This document shows positions 40,076 through 48,478 of a DNA stretch of 64,000 bases, in pieces. The position numbers were made by a program, and so were the translations under genes. Where the stretch lies: contig NZ_JBFBIK010000016.1 in assembly GCF_040685555.1 (NCBI RefSeq), positions 1-64,000 on the forward strand, written 5' to 3'. The DNA is from Sphaerisporangium sp040685555 (GTDB lineage Bacteria; Actinomycetota; Actinomycetes; Streptosporangiales; Streptosporangiaceae). Below the pieces are notes generated by a model that saw only the letters and a list, made by a program, of their open reading frames with translations, ran no database searches and was not told where the DNA came from. How positions within the stretch are numbered: the first letter of the stretch is position 1; every line of letters begins with the position of its first letter.

Positions 40076-40645
40076 TTACCAGCCGTGCGCGTGGGCGGGG
40101 CGGGCGCAGGCGCACACCATCACGGCACGCTCGGACGGGCTGGGCCGCAGGTGGCGGATCATCGCGATCACCATGGGGATGAAGACGACGGTGTTGTAGA
40201 ACAGGTGCAGCTCCACACGAGGCACCAGGAGCTGGATGATGCTGGTCGGCACGGGGCGGCCCGCGAGGTTCGACCCGCTGAGGGCCTGGCTGAGCAGGAG
40301 CAGGTGCTCGAAGTGGTGCCAGATCTGGATGACGAGCGCCGCGTTCCACCACGTGCGCGAGCTACCGGTGAAGCCCTTCCTCAGGATGATCAGGCCGATC
40401 AGCATCAGCAACGCGTAGCCATAGTGCATCCACTCGGACTTGATCAGCCACGGGAAGGGCACGCCCAGCACGCCACGCGCCTCAGGGATCGGCCAGCCGA
40501 GGACCCAGATCTGGATCGCCTGGGCGATGTGCTCGGCCCAGTGGGCCAGGACGATCACCGCGAAGACCTGCAGAGCGGTCTTGTGGTATCGGCTGTTGAG
40601 GGCGTTCACCTTGACTGGAGTGGTCGTTACTGCCTCGGTCGCCAT
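40076..40645 (-). CDS. Multi-helix membrane protein of unknown function
   Basis: 189 residues with about four membrane segments (about 22-45, 72-92, 103-122, 148-168). Many His residues lie within or beside helices (HWAEH, WHHFEH, VELHLFYN), which suggests metal or haem binding. The C-terminus is Cys/His-rich (VCACARPAHAHGW). ATG 40645 follows GAGG. First gene of a three-gene set with a second membrane protein and the SGNH hydrolase. Confidence 0.6.
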   Translation of the reverse strand: MATEAVTTTPVKVNALNSRYHKTALQVFAVIVLAHWAEHIAQAIQIWVLGWPIPEARGVLGVPFPWLIKSEWMHYGYALLMLIGLIILRKGFTGSSRTWWNAALVIQIWHHFEHLLLLSQALSGSNLAGRPVPTSIIQLLVPRVELHLFYNTVVFIPMVIAMIRHLRPSPSERAVMVCACARPAHAHGW

Positions 40646-40897
40646 GCGCAAACCTCGATCTCAGGAATCTTGACCGCGAGCCCGGCGCACGGCTCACCGC
40701 GCAGAGGAAGCTCTCCTCCGCCCGCGATCTCGCGACGGCGCCGGGAACCTGCGTCCAATTGTCGCGGGCCACTCCGGGCACGGTCTTCTTCCGGCTTGCT
40801 CACTTACCGCCACCGGACCGCGACGGCGGGCTCTCGGCCCACCACGAGCCCAACCCACCGCGCCCTCGGCTGACCGCGTCCTCAGCTCACCTCGTCC

Positions 40898-41671
40898 TCA
40901 GCTCACCGCGTCCTCGGCCGGTCGCTCGGGCGGGACGAACGGGCCCCAGGCGAAGGCGGGCAGCCACGGCCCGGGGTCCTCGCTCCAGGAGAGCTCCGCT
41001 ATCTGCGCGTGCGTGCGCCGCCCCGCGAGCGAGCGCAACAGGTCGTGCCGGGGGGCGCCCAGCGTGGCCACCGGCGGCCCTCCCTGGCCGGCCACCCACC
41101 ACGTGCCATCGGTCTCGATGCGCAGCGGGGGAAGCCCGCGCCTGTCCACCTCGGCGGAGAACCCGGAGACGACGACGTCGAGCGCGCCCGGGTACGCCGG
41201 GTGCCCGGCGGGCGGTGGCACGCCCAGGGCGTGGCGGACGTCCAGCTCGTGGGTGAACGCGTCCATCACCAGGATGGGGGCCCGCCGGGCCGCGCCCGCG
41301 GCGACGAGCCGCTCCACCTGCTCGCCCGCGTCGGCCCACGCGGCGAGAAGATCCGCGAGGCCGGCGTCTCCGCCGGACGGGGCTTCCGCCGCCGGGCGCT
41401 CTCCGGACCGGCCCGTCACCCGGGCGCAGATCTCGACCAGGTGCGCGATGACGTCGCGGACCGTCCACTCCGGGCACGCGGCGACGGGGATGCCGCCCGC
41501 GTCCGGGCGGCTCGTCAGCAGCCGGGAGAGGTTCTCCCGGACCTGGCGGTAGGCCACGGCCTCGGGGACCCGCTCCCAGCCGGAGGCGGACGCCGTCCCC
41601 GTATCGGAGGTGCCGGGCACGCGCTCCGCGCCGGACGCGGACGTCACGGTCTCGTACGGGCCACCCGCCAT
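40898..41671 (-). CDS. Maleylpyruvate isomerase family, mycothiol-dependent-type protein (DinB-like)
   Basis: 257 residues. VAACPEWTVRDVIAHLVEICARV (about 60-82) with its conserved His, and ILVMDAFTHELDVRHALG (about 137-154) with His-x3-Asp, form the metal site of the DinB/maleylpyruvate-isomerase fold. The C-terminal domain begins near WWVAGQGGPPVATL. These actinobacterial proteins use mycothiol. Function here is not clear; it may detoxify or open a ring. ATG 41671 follows GGAGAG. Confidence 0.85.
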   Translation of the reverse strand: MAGGPYETVTSASGAERVPGTSDTGTASASGWERVPEAVAYRQVRENLSRLLTSRPDAGGIPVAACPEWTVRDVIAHLVEICARVTGRSGERPAAEAPSGGDAGLADLLAAWADAGEQVERLVAAGAARRAPILVMDAFTHELDVRHALGVPPPAGHPAYPGALDVVVSGFSAEVDRRGLPPLRIETDGTWWVAGQGGPPVATLGAPRHDLLRSLAGRRTHAQIAELSWSEDPGPWLPAFAWGPFVPPERPAEDAVS

Positions 41672-41711
41672 GCGCCACTCTCCGCTGTATCGTCCGAAAC
41701 TCGCATGACGG

Positions 41712-43436
41712 TCACAGAGGCACGTTACCGTGCTTGCGCTGCGGCGACGGCTTGCGCTTGTTGCGCAGCATCGCCAGCCCGCGCGCGACCGCCGAGCGCG
41801 TCTGCACCGGATCGATGACATCGTCGACCAGCCCTCGTTCCGCGGCGTAGTGCGGGTGCATGAGTTGTTCGGCGTACTCGGCCACCAGCTCGGAGCGCAG
41901 CCTCGCGGGGTCCGCGGCGGCGGCCAGCTCCTTGCGGAAGATGACGTTCACGGCGCCCTCGGCGCCCATCACGGCGATCTCGTTCGTCGGCCACGCCAGC
42001 GAGAGGTCCGTGCCGATGGTGCGCGAGTCCATCACGATGTACGCGCCGCCGTACGCCTTGCGCACGATGACGTGGATGCGCGGCACCGTGGCCTCGCAGT
42101 AGGCGTACAGCAGCTTGGCGCCGTGCCGGATGATCCCCTCGTACTCCTGGTCGGCGCCCGGGAGGAAGCCCGGCACGTCGATGAGCGTCACGAGCGGGAT
42201 GCTGAAGGCATCGCAGAACCGCACGAACCGCGCGGCCTTCTGGGACGCGTTGACGTCCAGTACGCCGGCCAGCACCATCGGCTGGTTGCCGACCACGCCG
42301 ACCACCTCGCCGTCGATGCGGGCCAGCACGCAGACCACGTTCTGCGCCCAGTCCTGGTGCATCTCCAGGAACTCGCCGTCGTCCACCAGCTCGGCGACGA
42401 CCGCCCGCATGTCGTACGGCCTGTTCGGCTCGACCGGGACTATCTCGGCCAGCCTCGGCCGCAGGTCCATGGTCGCGTCGCGGGAGGGCGCGCTGGGCGG
42501 GAACTCCAGGTTGTTGCCGGGCAGCATCGAGACGAGGTACCGCACGTCCTGCAGGCAGCTCTCCTCGTCGTCGTGCACGAACGTCGCCACACCGGAGCGC
42601 TTGCCGTGGACGTCGGCGCCGCCCAGCTCCGCGTGGGTGACCCGCTGCCCGGTGACCGCCTCGACCACATCGGGCCCGGTGAGGTACAGCTGCGCGGTGT
42701 CGCGGACCATGAAGGCGAAGTCCGCCAGCGCCACGGTGTACGCGGCTCCACCCGCGCACGGCCCGAGCACGACGCTGATCTGCGGGATCACGCCCGACGC
42801 CTGGACGCTGCGCTGGAAGATCCCGCCGTACCCGCTGAGCGCGACCACGCCCTCCTGGATCCGGGCGCCGCCGCTGTCGATCAGCCCGATCAGCGGGGAC
42901 CCGGTGGAGATCGCCAGATCCATCACCTTGTGGATCTTGGACGCGTGCCCCGCGCCGAGCGATCCGCCGAAGATCGTGAAGTCCTGGGCGTAGACGAACA
43001 CCCGGCGGCCGTCGATCGTGCCCGACCCGGTGACCACGCCGTCGGTGTGCGGGCGGTTGTCCTCCATCCGCAGGCCGTGGGCCTGGTGGCGGCGGTACAT
43101 GTCGAGCTCGATGAACGAGCCCTCGTCGAGCAGCGTGTCGATCCGCTCGCGCGCCGTGCGCTTGCCGAGCGCGTGCTGCCGCTCGACCCCCTGGGGGCGG
43201 CCGGAGACGATCCCGTCGCGCAGTCCCGCGTGCCGCTCGCGAAGCGCCGCCATCGACCGGGGCGGCGGCGCCTCCTCCCGGCCGTCCCCGTTCGCGTGCT
43301 CGTCGGGGCGGGCGCGGGCGCCGTCCTTGGTCCGCCTGGGCACGGAGACCGGCACGAAGTCGAGCTCCACGGTGCTCACCGGTGCCCCCGTCGCAGGGTA
43401 GTCAAGGCTCGGGCTTGTCGCGATCCGCTCGCTCAT
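41712..43436 (-). CDS. Acyl-CoA carboxylase beta subunit (carboxyltransferase)
   Basis: 574 residues. Crotonase-like N and C halves: QDFTIFGGSLGAGHASKIHKVMDLA, SGGARIQEGVVALSGYGGIF, then GFLPGADQEYEGIIRHGAKLLYAY and AYGGAYIVMDSRTIG. It transfers carboxyl from biotin to acetyl- or propionyl-CoA. The 65-residue N-terminal extension, Pro/Arg-rich, is longer than usual. No biotin-carrier alpha subunit is nearby, so a shared one must be used. It lies 14 bp after the epimerase gene in the same direction. It may supply extender units or act in lipid synthesis. Confidence 0.92.
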   Translation of the reverse strand: MSERIATSPSLDYPATGAPVSTVELDFVPVSVPRRTKDGARARPDEHANGDGREEAPPPRSMAALRERHAGLRDGIVSGRPQGVERQHALGKRTARERIDTLLDEGSFIELDMYRRHQAHGLRMEDNRPHTDGVVTGSGTIDGRRVFVYAQDFTIFGGSLGAGHASKIHKVMDLAISTGSPLIGLIDSGGARIQEGVVALSGYGGIFQRSVQASGVIPQISVVLGPCAGGAAYTVALADFAFMVRDTAQLYLTGPDVVEAVTGQRVTHAELGGADVHGKRSGVATFVHDDEESCLQDVRYLVSMLPGNNLEFPPSAPSRDATMDLRPRLAEIVPVEPNRPYDMRAVVAELVDDGEFLEMHQDWAQNVVCVLARIDGEVVGVVGNQPMVLAGVLDVNASQKAARFVRFCDAFSIPLVTLIDVPGFLPGADQEYEGIIRHGAKLLYAYCEATVPRIHVIVRKAYGGAYIVMDSRTIGTDLSLAWPTNEIAVMGAEGAVNVIFRKELAAAADPARLRSELVAEYAEQLMHPHYAAERGLVDDVIDPVQTRSAVARGLAMLRNKRKPSPQRKHGNVPL

Positions 43437-43450
43437 GGCGGCATCTCCCC

Positions 43451-44494
43451 TCATTGCGCTCCTACAGACGTCAGGCTCGGCCGTACCGACCCCGCCTGCC
43501 GAGCGGACAGGCGGCCGCTTTCGTACAGCCAGCGCACCGTGTCACCGACGGTCTCGGCGACGGGCCGGGGCGCGATGCCGGACGTGCCCGCGTTCTCGGC
43601 CACCCGGGTGGCGCAGGCGCATGTGTAGATGGCCCCGTACTCGGCGGGGATGTGCCACGGCCACACCCGCTGGACCAGATCGGTGAGCAGCCCGATCGGG
43701 ATCATCCCCCGGGCCGGCAGGAACAGCGTCGGAAGCGCTCGCCCGGTGACCTCGCGCAGCACGTTCACGTACTCCCGCGTCGACAGGTAGCGGCCGGGCC
43801 CGAAGTGCCGGTCCGGCCCGCCGGCCGGCGAGGCCAGCACCTTGGCGTGCAGCGCGGCGGTGTCCCGCACGTCGCCGACGGGGAACCCGCCGAGCGGCCA
43901 TATGGGGGTGAGCCCGCGAAGCACGCCTCGCAGGCGCGCGTTCTGGTCGCCGAGGTTCGGGTCGTGCGGGCCGAGCAGGGCGGGCGGATAGGTGATGACC
44001 ACCGGCGCCCCCTCCTCCTGGTGCCGGCGCGCGATCACCTCCGCCTCGGCCTTGCTCGCCATGTACGTCTCGCGGGGCCGGCCGACCGGCGAGCCCTCGT
44101 CGATCACCCGGCCGGGGGCCGGGAACATCGCGACGATGCTGGACACGTGGACGATCTTGCTCGCCCCTGCCCGCCGCGCGGCGCCGAGCACGAGCTCCGT
44201 GCCCCTCCCGTTGACCTCGCGCATTCGCGCGCGGAGCCTGCTGTCAAAGGAATACACCGACGCCGCGTGCAACACGGCGTCGGCACCGCGCATCGCCCGG
44301 GCCACGCTCGCCTCGTCGGTGACGTCTCCCGGCACCGCGTCGACGTCGTCGCGGCCGAGGCCGAACGGCGCGAGAGCGCGGTCGACTTTCGAGATGTCGC
44401 GGACGAGCATCCGAACCCGGTGGCCCGTCTGCACAATCGCCGCGACCGAATGGGCGCCGACGAATCCCGTACCGCCGGTCACGCTCACCAGCAT
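43451..44494 (-). CDS. NAD-dependent epimerase/dehydratase family (extended SDR)
   Basis: 347 residues. Rossmann motif VTGGTGFVGAHSV at the N-terminus; catalytic YMASK near 147-151 and Ser in HVSSIVAMF. The C-terminal half (about 220-330) has PRLFLPARGM-like and WPWHIP features of dihydroflavonol-reductase-type enzymes. ATG 44494 has GGAGA upstream. Followed by the carboxyltransferase gene. Substrate unknown. Confidence 0.87.
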   Translation of the reverse strand: MLVSVTGGTGFVGAHSVAAIVQTGHRVRMLVRDISKVDRALAPFGLGRDDVDAVPGDVTDEASVARAMRGADAVLHAASVYSFDSRLRARMREVNGRGTELVLGAARRAGASKIVHVSSIVAMFPAPGRVIDEGSPVGRPRETYMASKAEAEVIARRHQEEGAPVVITYPPALLGPHDPNLGDQNARLRGVLRGLTPIWPLGGFPVGDVRDTAALHAKVLASPAGGPDRHFGPGRYLSTREYVNVLREVTGRALPTLFLPARGMIPIGLLTDLVQRVWPWHIPAEYGAIYTCACATRVAENAGTSGIAPRPVAETVGDTVRWLYESGRLSARQAGSVRPSLTSVGAQ

Positions 44495-44621
44495 CAGACC
44501 ATCTCCTCTGATCCACACCAGTCAAATGCCTGCCCCTCCCGCCTGTCACCTCCGAGTGTGCTTTGACCCGGTGTAAGGGCGCGCGTGGATCACCACTATC
44601 GATCTCCGGCACGCGTGGGAG

Positions 44622-44718
44622 CGTTGGCAGGATGCTGTTAAAGGCGTGCAACTTGATGACGCCGAATTGTCTGGCACGGCGACCGCGGATATCGGAGAGT
44701 TGGTGGCACGAGAACGAA
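44622..44718 (+). promoter_or_regulatory. 97-bp conserved leader element, copy 2
   Basis: This is the ungapped partner of 36401-36497. The same blocks CGTTGGCAGG, GGCGTGCAACTTG and GAGAGTTGG, and a final CGAGAACGAA, are kept. It ends 27 bp before the ATG of the fused frame at 44746, so spacing to the start is also kept. Confidence 0.7.
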
Positions 44719-44745
44719 AACGACGAACGGCAGAAGGGCCTGAAA

Positions 44746-44997
44746 ATGAAATACCGGAATTCAGGAGTGCGGCGGTCCGGTGCCGGTGGAAATGACGATG
44801 CCGGTGGCAATGACGATGCGCCGGCGGAGACCCGGCGCGCGATCCTCGCCGATCCGGAGGCCGGGGACTGGCAGCTCGCGACCCGCTACACCCTGGCCGA
44901 CGGCCGGCACGGGCCACCGGGGCCGCGACGCGACGCCGTGGGGCCGTACGAGGGCCGTCAGATCCAGTTCTCCTCCTTGGCGCGGAGGGCGGCCTGA
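44746..44997 (+). pseudogene. Decayed, fused copy of the GTTWD peptide and its 95-aa partner
   Basis: 83 codons. The first residues (MKYRNSG) recall peptide 1 (MKNSNHSAG). A GGNDDAGGNDDA duplication follows, and there is no GTTWD. From about residue 30, AILADPEAGDWQLATRYTLADGRH matches the end of the 95-residue partner (AILTNPEVSDWELVNCHALTNRH). The upstream 97 bp are shared with locus 1. The simplest reading is a duplicated locus in which a deletion joined peptide and partner. Its last 40 bp overlap the convergent LuxR gene. It may still be translated (GAAGGG upstream). Confidence 0.6.
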
Positions 44998-45944
44998 AAG
45001 CGGTTGACGGCGCCGAGCCGGGCCATGAGGTCCGCGACGTAACGCCGGTAGGTACGGACCGAGACATCGATCTCACGTGCCGCGATCTCGTCCTTGTCCG
45101 CCCTCGCCATCACCTCCAGCACCTTTCTCTCCAGCTCGGAGAGAAGCGGCGCGTCCGTACTGGGTTCGGTGAACTCGCGGAAATCGGTGGCGGCGTCCCA
45201 CACCCCGTCGAAATAGGTGACCAACTGTGAGACCAGGCCGGGTTCCTTCACGAGCAGCGCGCCCCGGGAGCTTTCCTTCGGATGAATGGGAACGACCGCG
45301 ATACTGCGGTCGAAAATCAACATCCTGTCCATGGGGTCTTCTGTGATGTGAATCTGGCCGCCGAGGCTGACGACCTCACGTAGATATGCCGACATGTTCT
45401 GATCGTCGAGTGCTTTGGGATGGTAGACCGCCTTGACGGCGAGCCCACGGCGCAACGAGCGAGTATCCAAAGGCAGCGCCGTTTCGATGGCGCCGAGTGA
45501 AAGGGGTCCCCCCGGATGCAGGCACAACGTTTCCTTGTACGAGAAGAACCCAAGGTCGTCGAGTCGCTGGCGGACGCGGTCGAGGCCTTCCACCCGTTCG
45601 ATGTCGAGCGCCGACGTCGCGTTCTCGCCATGCCGCTGATCCTCTATGAAGGAGGCGATGGCGTCGCGTGTGGTCAGAACGCGGCGGATCTCCGTGTTGA
45701 GCTCGTTGAGACGCTGCTCGATGAGGCGTTCGATGCCGATTCTCGGCTCGGTGGCCACCACCCGGTGGCGGTCGGTGAGGTCGAGCAGGGACAGTCTTCC
45801 CAGCGTCTCGATCGCACCCTCGATCGTGTCGGGGTCCAGGTCGAGTGCCTGGCGGATCGAGCCGATGCCGTCGCCACGGTGTCGAAGGAAGTACCGATAG
45901 ATCTCTACTGCTTCAGCCGGAACACCTATGACGGAAATGTCCAT
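44958..45944 (-). CDS. LuxR-family regulator with TrmB-like N-terminus
   Basis: 328 residues. N-terminal TrmB-like winged helix (AVEIYRYFLRHRGDGIGSIRQALDLDPDTIEGAIETLGRL, about 10-50), a coiled segment, a sensor-like middle (YLREVVSLGGQIHITEDPMDRMLIFD), and a C-terminal LuxR HTH with LSELERKVLEVMARADKDEIAAREIDVSVRTYRRYVADLMARLG (about 272-315). ATG 45944 has AGGAGGCGAG upstream. It lies beside copy 2 of the 97-bp element and is a natural candidate to bind both copies. Confidence 0.85.
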   Translation of the reverse strand: MDISVIGVPAEAVEIYRYFLRHRGDGIGSIRQALDLDPDTIEGAIETLGRLSLLDLTDRHRVVATEPRIGIERLIEQRLNELNTEIRRVLTTRDAIASFIEDQRHGENATSALDIERVEGLDRVRQRLDDLGFFSYKETLCLHPGGPLSLGAIETALPLDTRSLRRGLAVKAVYHPKALDDQNMSAYLREVVSLGGQIHITEDPMDRMLIFDRSIAVVPIHPKESSRGALLVKEPGLVSQLVTYFDGVWDAATDFREFTEPSTDAPLLSELERKVLEVMARADKDEIAAREIDVSVRTYRRYVADLMARLGAVNRFQAALRAKEENWI

Positions 45945-46079
45945 GGCTCGCCTCCTGGCCATGTACCTCACCCAGGGGGGACCACGGGGTCCTCGACCCT
46001 TGCCCGGCTCCATGGATATGTATGATTAGAAACTATCAGAGATTAGATGGTTCGTAAACCCTCACATAGCTGGCCGAGG

Positions 46080-46535
46080 TCAGGTGCCGCCGGCCAGCTG
46101 GGCGAGGATCCGGTTGAGATGCGCGCGATCCTCGTCGGTGAGCTTGCCGGTCACGCTGCTGTGGACCTCCGCCGTCAGCGGGTGGAGCACCTCCACCAGC
46201 AGCGCGCGACCCGGATCGGTCAGCTCGATCGAGTAGGCGCGCCGGTCGGTGCGGTCGCGGCTGCGCAGGACCAGCCCGCGCTGCTCCAGGACGTCGATGA
46301 TGTGCACCATCGTCGACCGGTCGACGGCGAGCCGCCGCCCGATCTCCTGCTGCGACAGCGGCCCTGCCGCTTCGAGCACGACCAGCACTCCGTAGTCGCG
46401 CCAGCGAAGATCGTCGCCCTTCAGCGCCTCTTCGATCCTGAGCGTGACCTCACGCGCCGCGTCGTTGAGCAGCCAGCCGGTGGACTCTGCCAAGAGTCGT
46501 GCGGTCGGCGCGGGCTCGCGCCCGTTTCCGCCCAT
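46080..46535 (-). CDS. MarR family transcriptional regulator 1
   Basis: 151 residues. Winged helix: LSQQEIGRRLAVDRSTMVHIIDVLEQRGLVLRSRDRTDRRAYSIELTDPGRALL (about 60-112) with the DRRAY wing. It lies 30 bp downstream of the GTTWD peptide 2 gene on the same strand, probably in one transcript from the palindromic promoter region at 46775-46811. It is a close structural relative of MarR 2 across that region. Confidence 0.9.
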   Translation of the reverse strand: MGGNGREPAPTARLLAESTGWLLNDAAREVTLRIEEALKGDDLRWRDYGVLVVLEAAGPLSQQEIGRRLAVDRSTMVHIIDVLEQRGLVLRSRDRTDRRAYSIELTDPGRALLVEVLHPLTAEVHSSVTGKLTDEDRAHLNRILAQLAGGT

Positions 46536-46565
46536 AGCCCCAACCTCTCCTCGACGGATCGGCGA

Positions 46566-46694
46566 TCAGACATCCCGATCATCAGCCACCTGCGAGTCGG
46601 CCCACGTCGACACGATCTCACGGACCTCCTCCCAGAGCTCAGTGACCTCATCCCACGTCGTCCCGGTGTTAGGGCCGACTCGTCCTGCGGACAT
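46566..46694 (-). CDS. GTTWD peptide 2 (42-aa candidate precursor or signal)
   Basis: 42 residues. MSAGRVGPNT is followed by GTTWD at 11-15, then an acidic amphipathic helix EVTELWEEVREIV, and STWAD at 29-33, a loose echo of the motif. Its ribosome binding site GGAGGAGGAG, 3 bases before the ATG, is among the strongest in the window. It shares the exact GTTWD pentamer with peptide 1 at 36527 although the rest differs. First gene of a likely two-gene transcript with MarR 1. Function unknown. Confidence 0.65.
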   Translation of the reverse strand: MSAGRVGPNTGTTWDEVTELWEEVREIVSTWADSQVADDRDV

Positions 46695-46774
46695 GGGCTC
46701 CTCCTCCACGATGAGTGCCCGTGCACCCCAGCCGAGGCCATCCTTCGCCCCCTACGCAATAATCAGCTTCGCAG

Positions 46775-46811
46775 ATCATCAGTATTCCTGTCAATCAGTA
46801 GAGCTGATGAT
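46775..46811 (+). promoter_or_regulatory. Palindromic operator between divergent MarR transcripts
   Basis: ATCATCAG (46775-46782) and CTGATGAT (46804-46811) are perfect 8-bp inverted arms around 21 AT-rich bases. Position between the peptide 2/MarR 1 transcript and MarR 2 makes it a likely MarR binding region. TTGTAAGC follows. Confidence 0.6.
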
Positions 46812-46926
46812 TTGTAAGCAGTTGTTGCGCTGCCCATTCCAGCGTGTGACACTCGTGGCATATATAGGCATGCTTGATAGGGACATGCCGCGCGTTACGG
46901 GACAGGTGACTACGGAAGGCACTTAT

Positions 46927-47409
46927 GTGAGCGGTGATTCCGACGTACCCTTGCCGGGCTTCCTGTCCACCTCCACCAGCCTTCTGCTGGGCAAGGCCAA
47001 CGATCTCTTCAACGAGATCCTTGAGGCGGCGGTAGAGCCCTTCGGGCTGCGGTCGAAGGATTTCATCGTGCTCACGGCCATCGACTCGATGGGGCCGCAG
47101 TCACAGCAGCAGCTCGCCCGCACTCACGGCATCGACAGGACCACCATGGTCAGCGTCGTCGACGGGCTCGAACGGCTCGGCCTGGTGCAGCGGGCCCGCA
47201 ATCCCGACGACCGGCGCAAGTACGCGATCGGGCTGACCAACGAGGGCCAGGCCCTGCTCCGGCACAAGCTCGGACCGGCCATGCTCAACGCCCTCGACAC
47301 GTTCCTGGCACCGTTCACCCCTGACGAGCGCGAGCTGTTCAACAAGTTCCTCTGGCGCCTGATGCACGAGCGCGGCCCGGCGGAGCCCGGAAGCGCCGGC
47401 ACCCCTTAG
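46927..47409 (+). CDS. MarR family transcriptional regulator 2
   Basis: 160 residues. Winged helix: SQQQLARTHGIDRTTMVSVVDGLERLGLVQRARNPDDRRKYAIGLTNEGQALL (about 60-112). GTG 46927 has GGAAGG 7 bases upstream; ATGs at 46870 and 46885 would add up to 19 residues with a weaker site. Divergent from MarR 1; both probably recognise the palindrome between them. The stop runs into a hairpin shared with the convergent YcaO-like gene. Confidence 0.88.
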   Translation: MSGDSDVPLPGFLSTSTSLLLGKANDLFNEILEAAVEPFGLRSKDFIVLTAIDSMGPQSQQQLARTHGIDRTTMVSVVDGLERLGLVQRARNPDDRRKYAIGLTNEGQALLRHKLGPAMLNALDTFLAPFTPDERELFNKFLWRLMHERGPAEPGSAGTP

Positions 47410-47443
47410 AGGCCGGCGCGGTCGCGGACCGCCGGCGCCTCTA
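47407..47443 (+). terminator. Bidirectional terminator between MarR 2 and the YcaO-like gene
   Basis: TAGAGG (47407-47412) pairs with CCTCTA (47438-47443), with GC-rich inner arms (GCGGTC/GACCGC). The two stop codons lie within it. Confidence 0.6.
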
Positions 47444-48478
47444 CGGCACCGGGCAGGGAAGCGTCGTGCCGGGCGGCACCGTCCGGTAGCAGGCGGCGCC
47501 CGGGCAGACCACCTTCACAGGGTCGTCGAACGCGCCGAGCCCGACCAGGATCGGCTCGTGCCCGAACCGGCGGGCGGCGATGTCGGCCCAGCCGGGCGCA
47601 CCGTCCCACACCTCGGGCCGGTCGATCGCCGACGGATCGGCGTCCAGGGCGGACCATTCCAGGTAGGCGAGGTAGTCGACCTCGCGATGCCACACCGTCA
47701 GACGGCGCAGGGAGTCCCCGGTCGACAGCGTGTTCCACGGCTGCGCCCGCGCGGCCAGCGCGCGCAGGAACGCCTCGCTGACCGCCTCCCTCACCGACCG
47801 GGCGGCGGCCGTGGCGATCGTGGTGCCCTCACCGCTGACCCCGACGACCGCGATCTGGAAGTCGGGACCGGGAAGCACGAACGCCGACATCCGCAGCCCG
47901 AGGGCCGGTATCGCGTCGGCCGCCCCGGGAGGGATCAGCAGGTCGAGATGCTGGGACACCCGCAAGAGCGGCATCCGCGGGCTCGTCCACCAGCGCGTGA
48001 CCATGTCGTGGGCCAGCAGGTCGGCGATCGCGCCGGACACGCCGTCCGGGGCCTGGTCCTCCAGCACGCCGACCGCGGTGGGCTCGACCCGGCAGTCCCG
48101 GTCGCCCATCCACACGACCTCGGCCGGCAGGTCGTACCGCTCCTGGCTCAGCAGGCCGATGCCGCTCACGCGCGCGTGGTGATCCGGCGGGGGCTCCGGC
48201 ATGAAGTCCGAAAGGCACAACTCCCTGCCGTCGCGGACGGCGCCGCGCCGCGCGCCGCCGTCCGGGAGCAGGTGCAGGGCGTCCAGAGCCGAGGCCCGGA
48301 CCCGGGCCCTGCCGCGCGCGACCTCCGGCGAGAAGCCCGCCGACACGGTCACGACCCCGGACTCCCGCCGGTGCGCGTACGCCAGGTAGACCTCTCCGCC
48401 GAGGCATTCGGCGATCTCTTCCAGATGTACCGGCGACCGCGACGCCGAAATCGCTGAGATGTCAGGTGTGGGCGCCAT
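47441..48478 (-). CDS. YcaO-like protein with degenerate ATP-binding residues
   Basis: 345 residues. The block order fits YcaO: SAGFSPEVARGRARVRASALDAL (where active enzymes have a GEAxER-type motif), GVSGAIADLLAHDMVTRWW with PRMPLLRVSQHL (usual HALLEVxERDAxxRWW), a later GTTIATAAARSVREAVSEAFLRAL, and a C-terminus with VKVVCPGACCYRT-like features ending PCPVP. Most acidic ATP/magnesium residues are absent, so it may be a substrate-binding or regulatory relative rather than an azoline-forming enzyme. YcaO proteins modify ribosomal peptides, and the GTTWD peptides are the obvious local candidates. Family call is moderate only. Confidence 0.5.
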   Translation of the reverse strand: MAPTPDISAISASRSPVHLEEIAECLGGEVYLAYAHRRESGVVTVSAGFSPEVARGRARVRASALDALHLLPDGGARRGAVRDGRELCLSDFMPEPPPDHHARVSGIGLLSQERYDLPAEVVWMGDRDCRVEPTAVGVLEDQAPDGVSGAIADLLAHDMVTRWWTSPRMPLLRVSQHLDLLIPPGAADAIPALGLRMSAFVLPGPDFQIAVVGVSGEGTTIATAAARSVREAVSEAFLRALAARAQPWNTLSTGDSLRRLTVWHREVDYLAYLEWSALDADPSAIDRPEVWDGAPGWADIAARRFGHEPILVGLGAFDDPVKVVCPGAACYRTVPPGTTLPCPVP

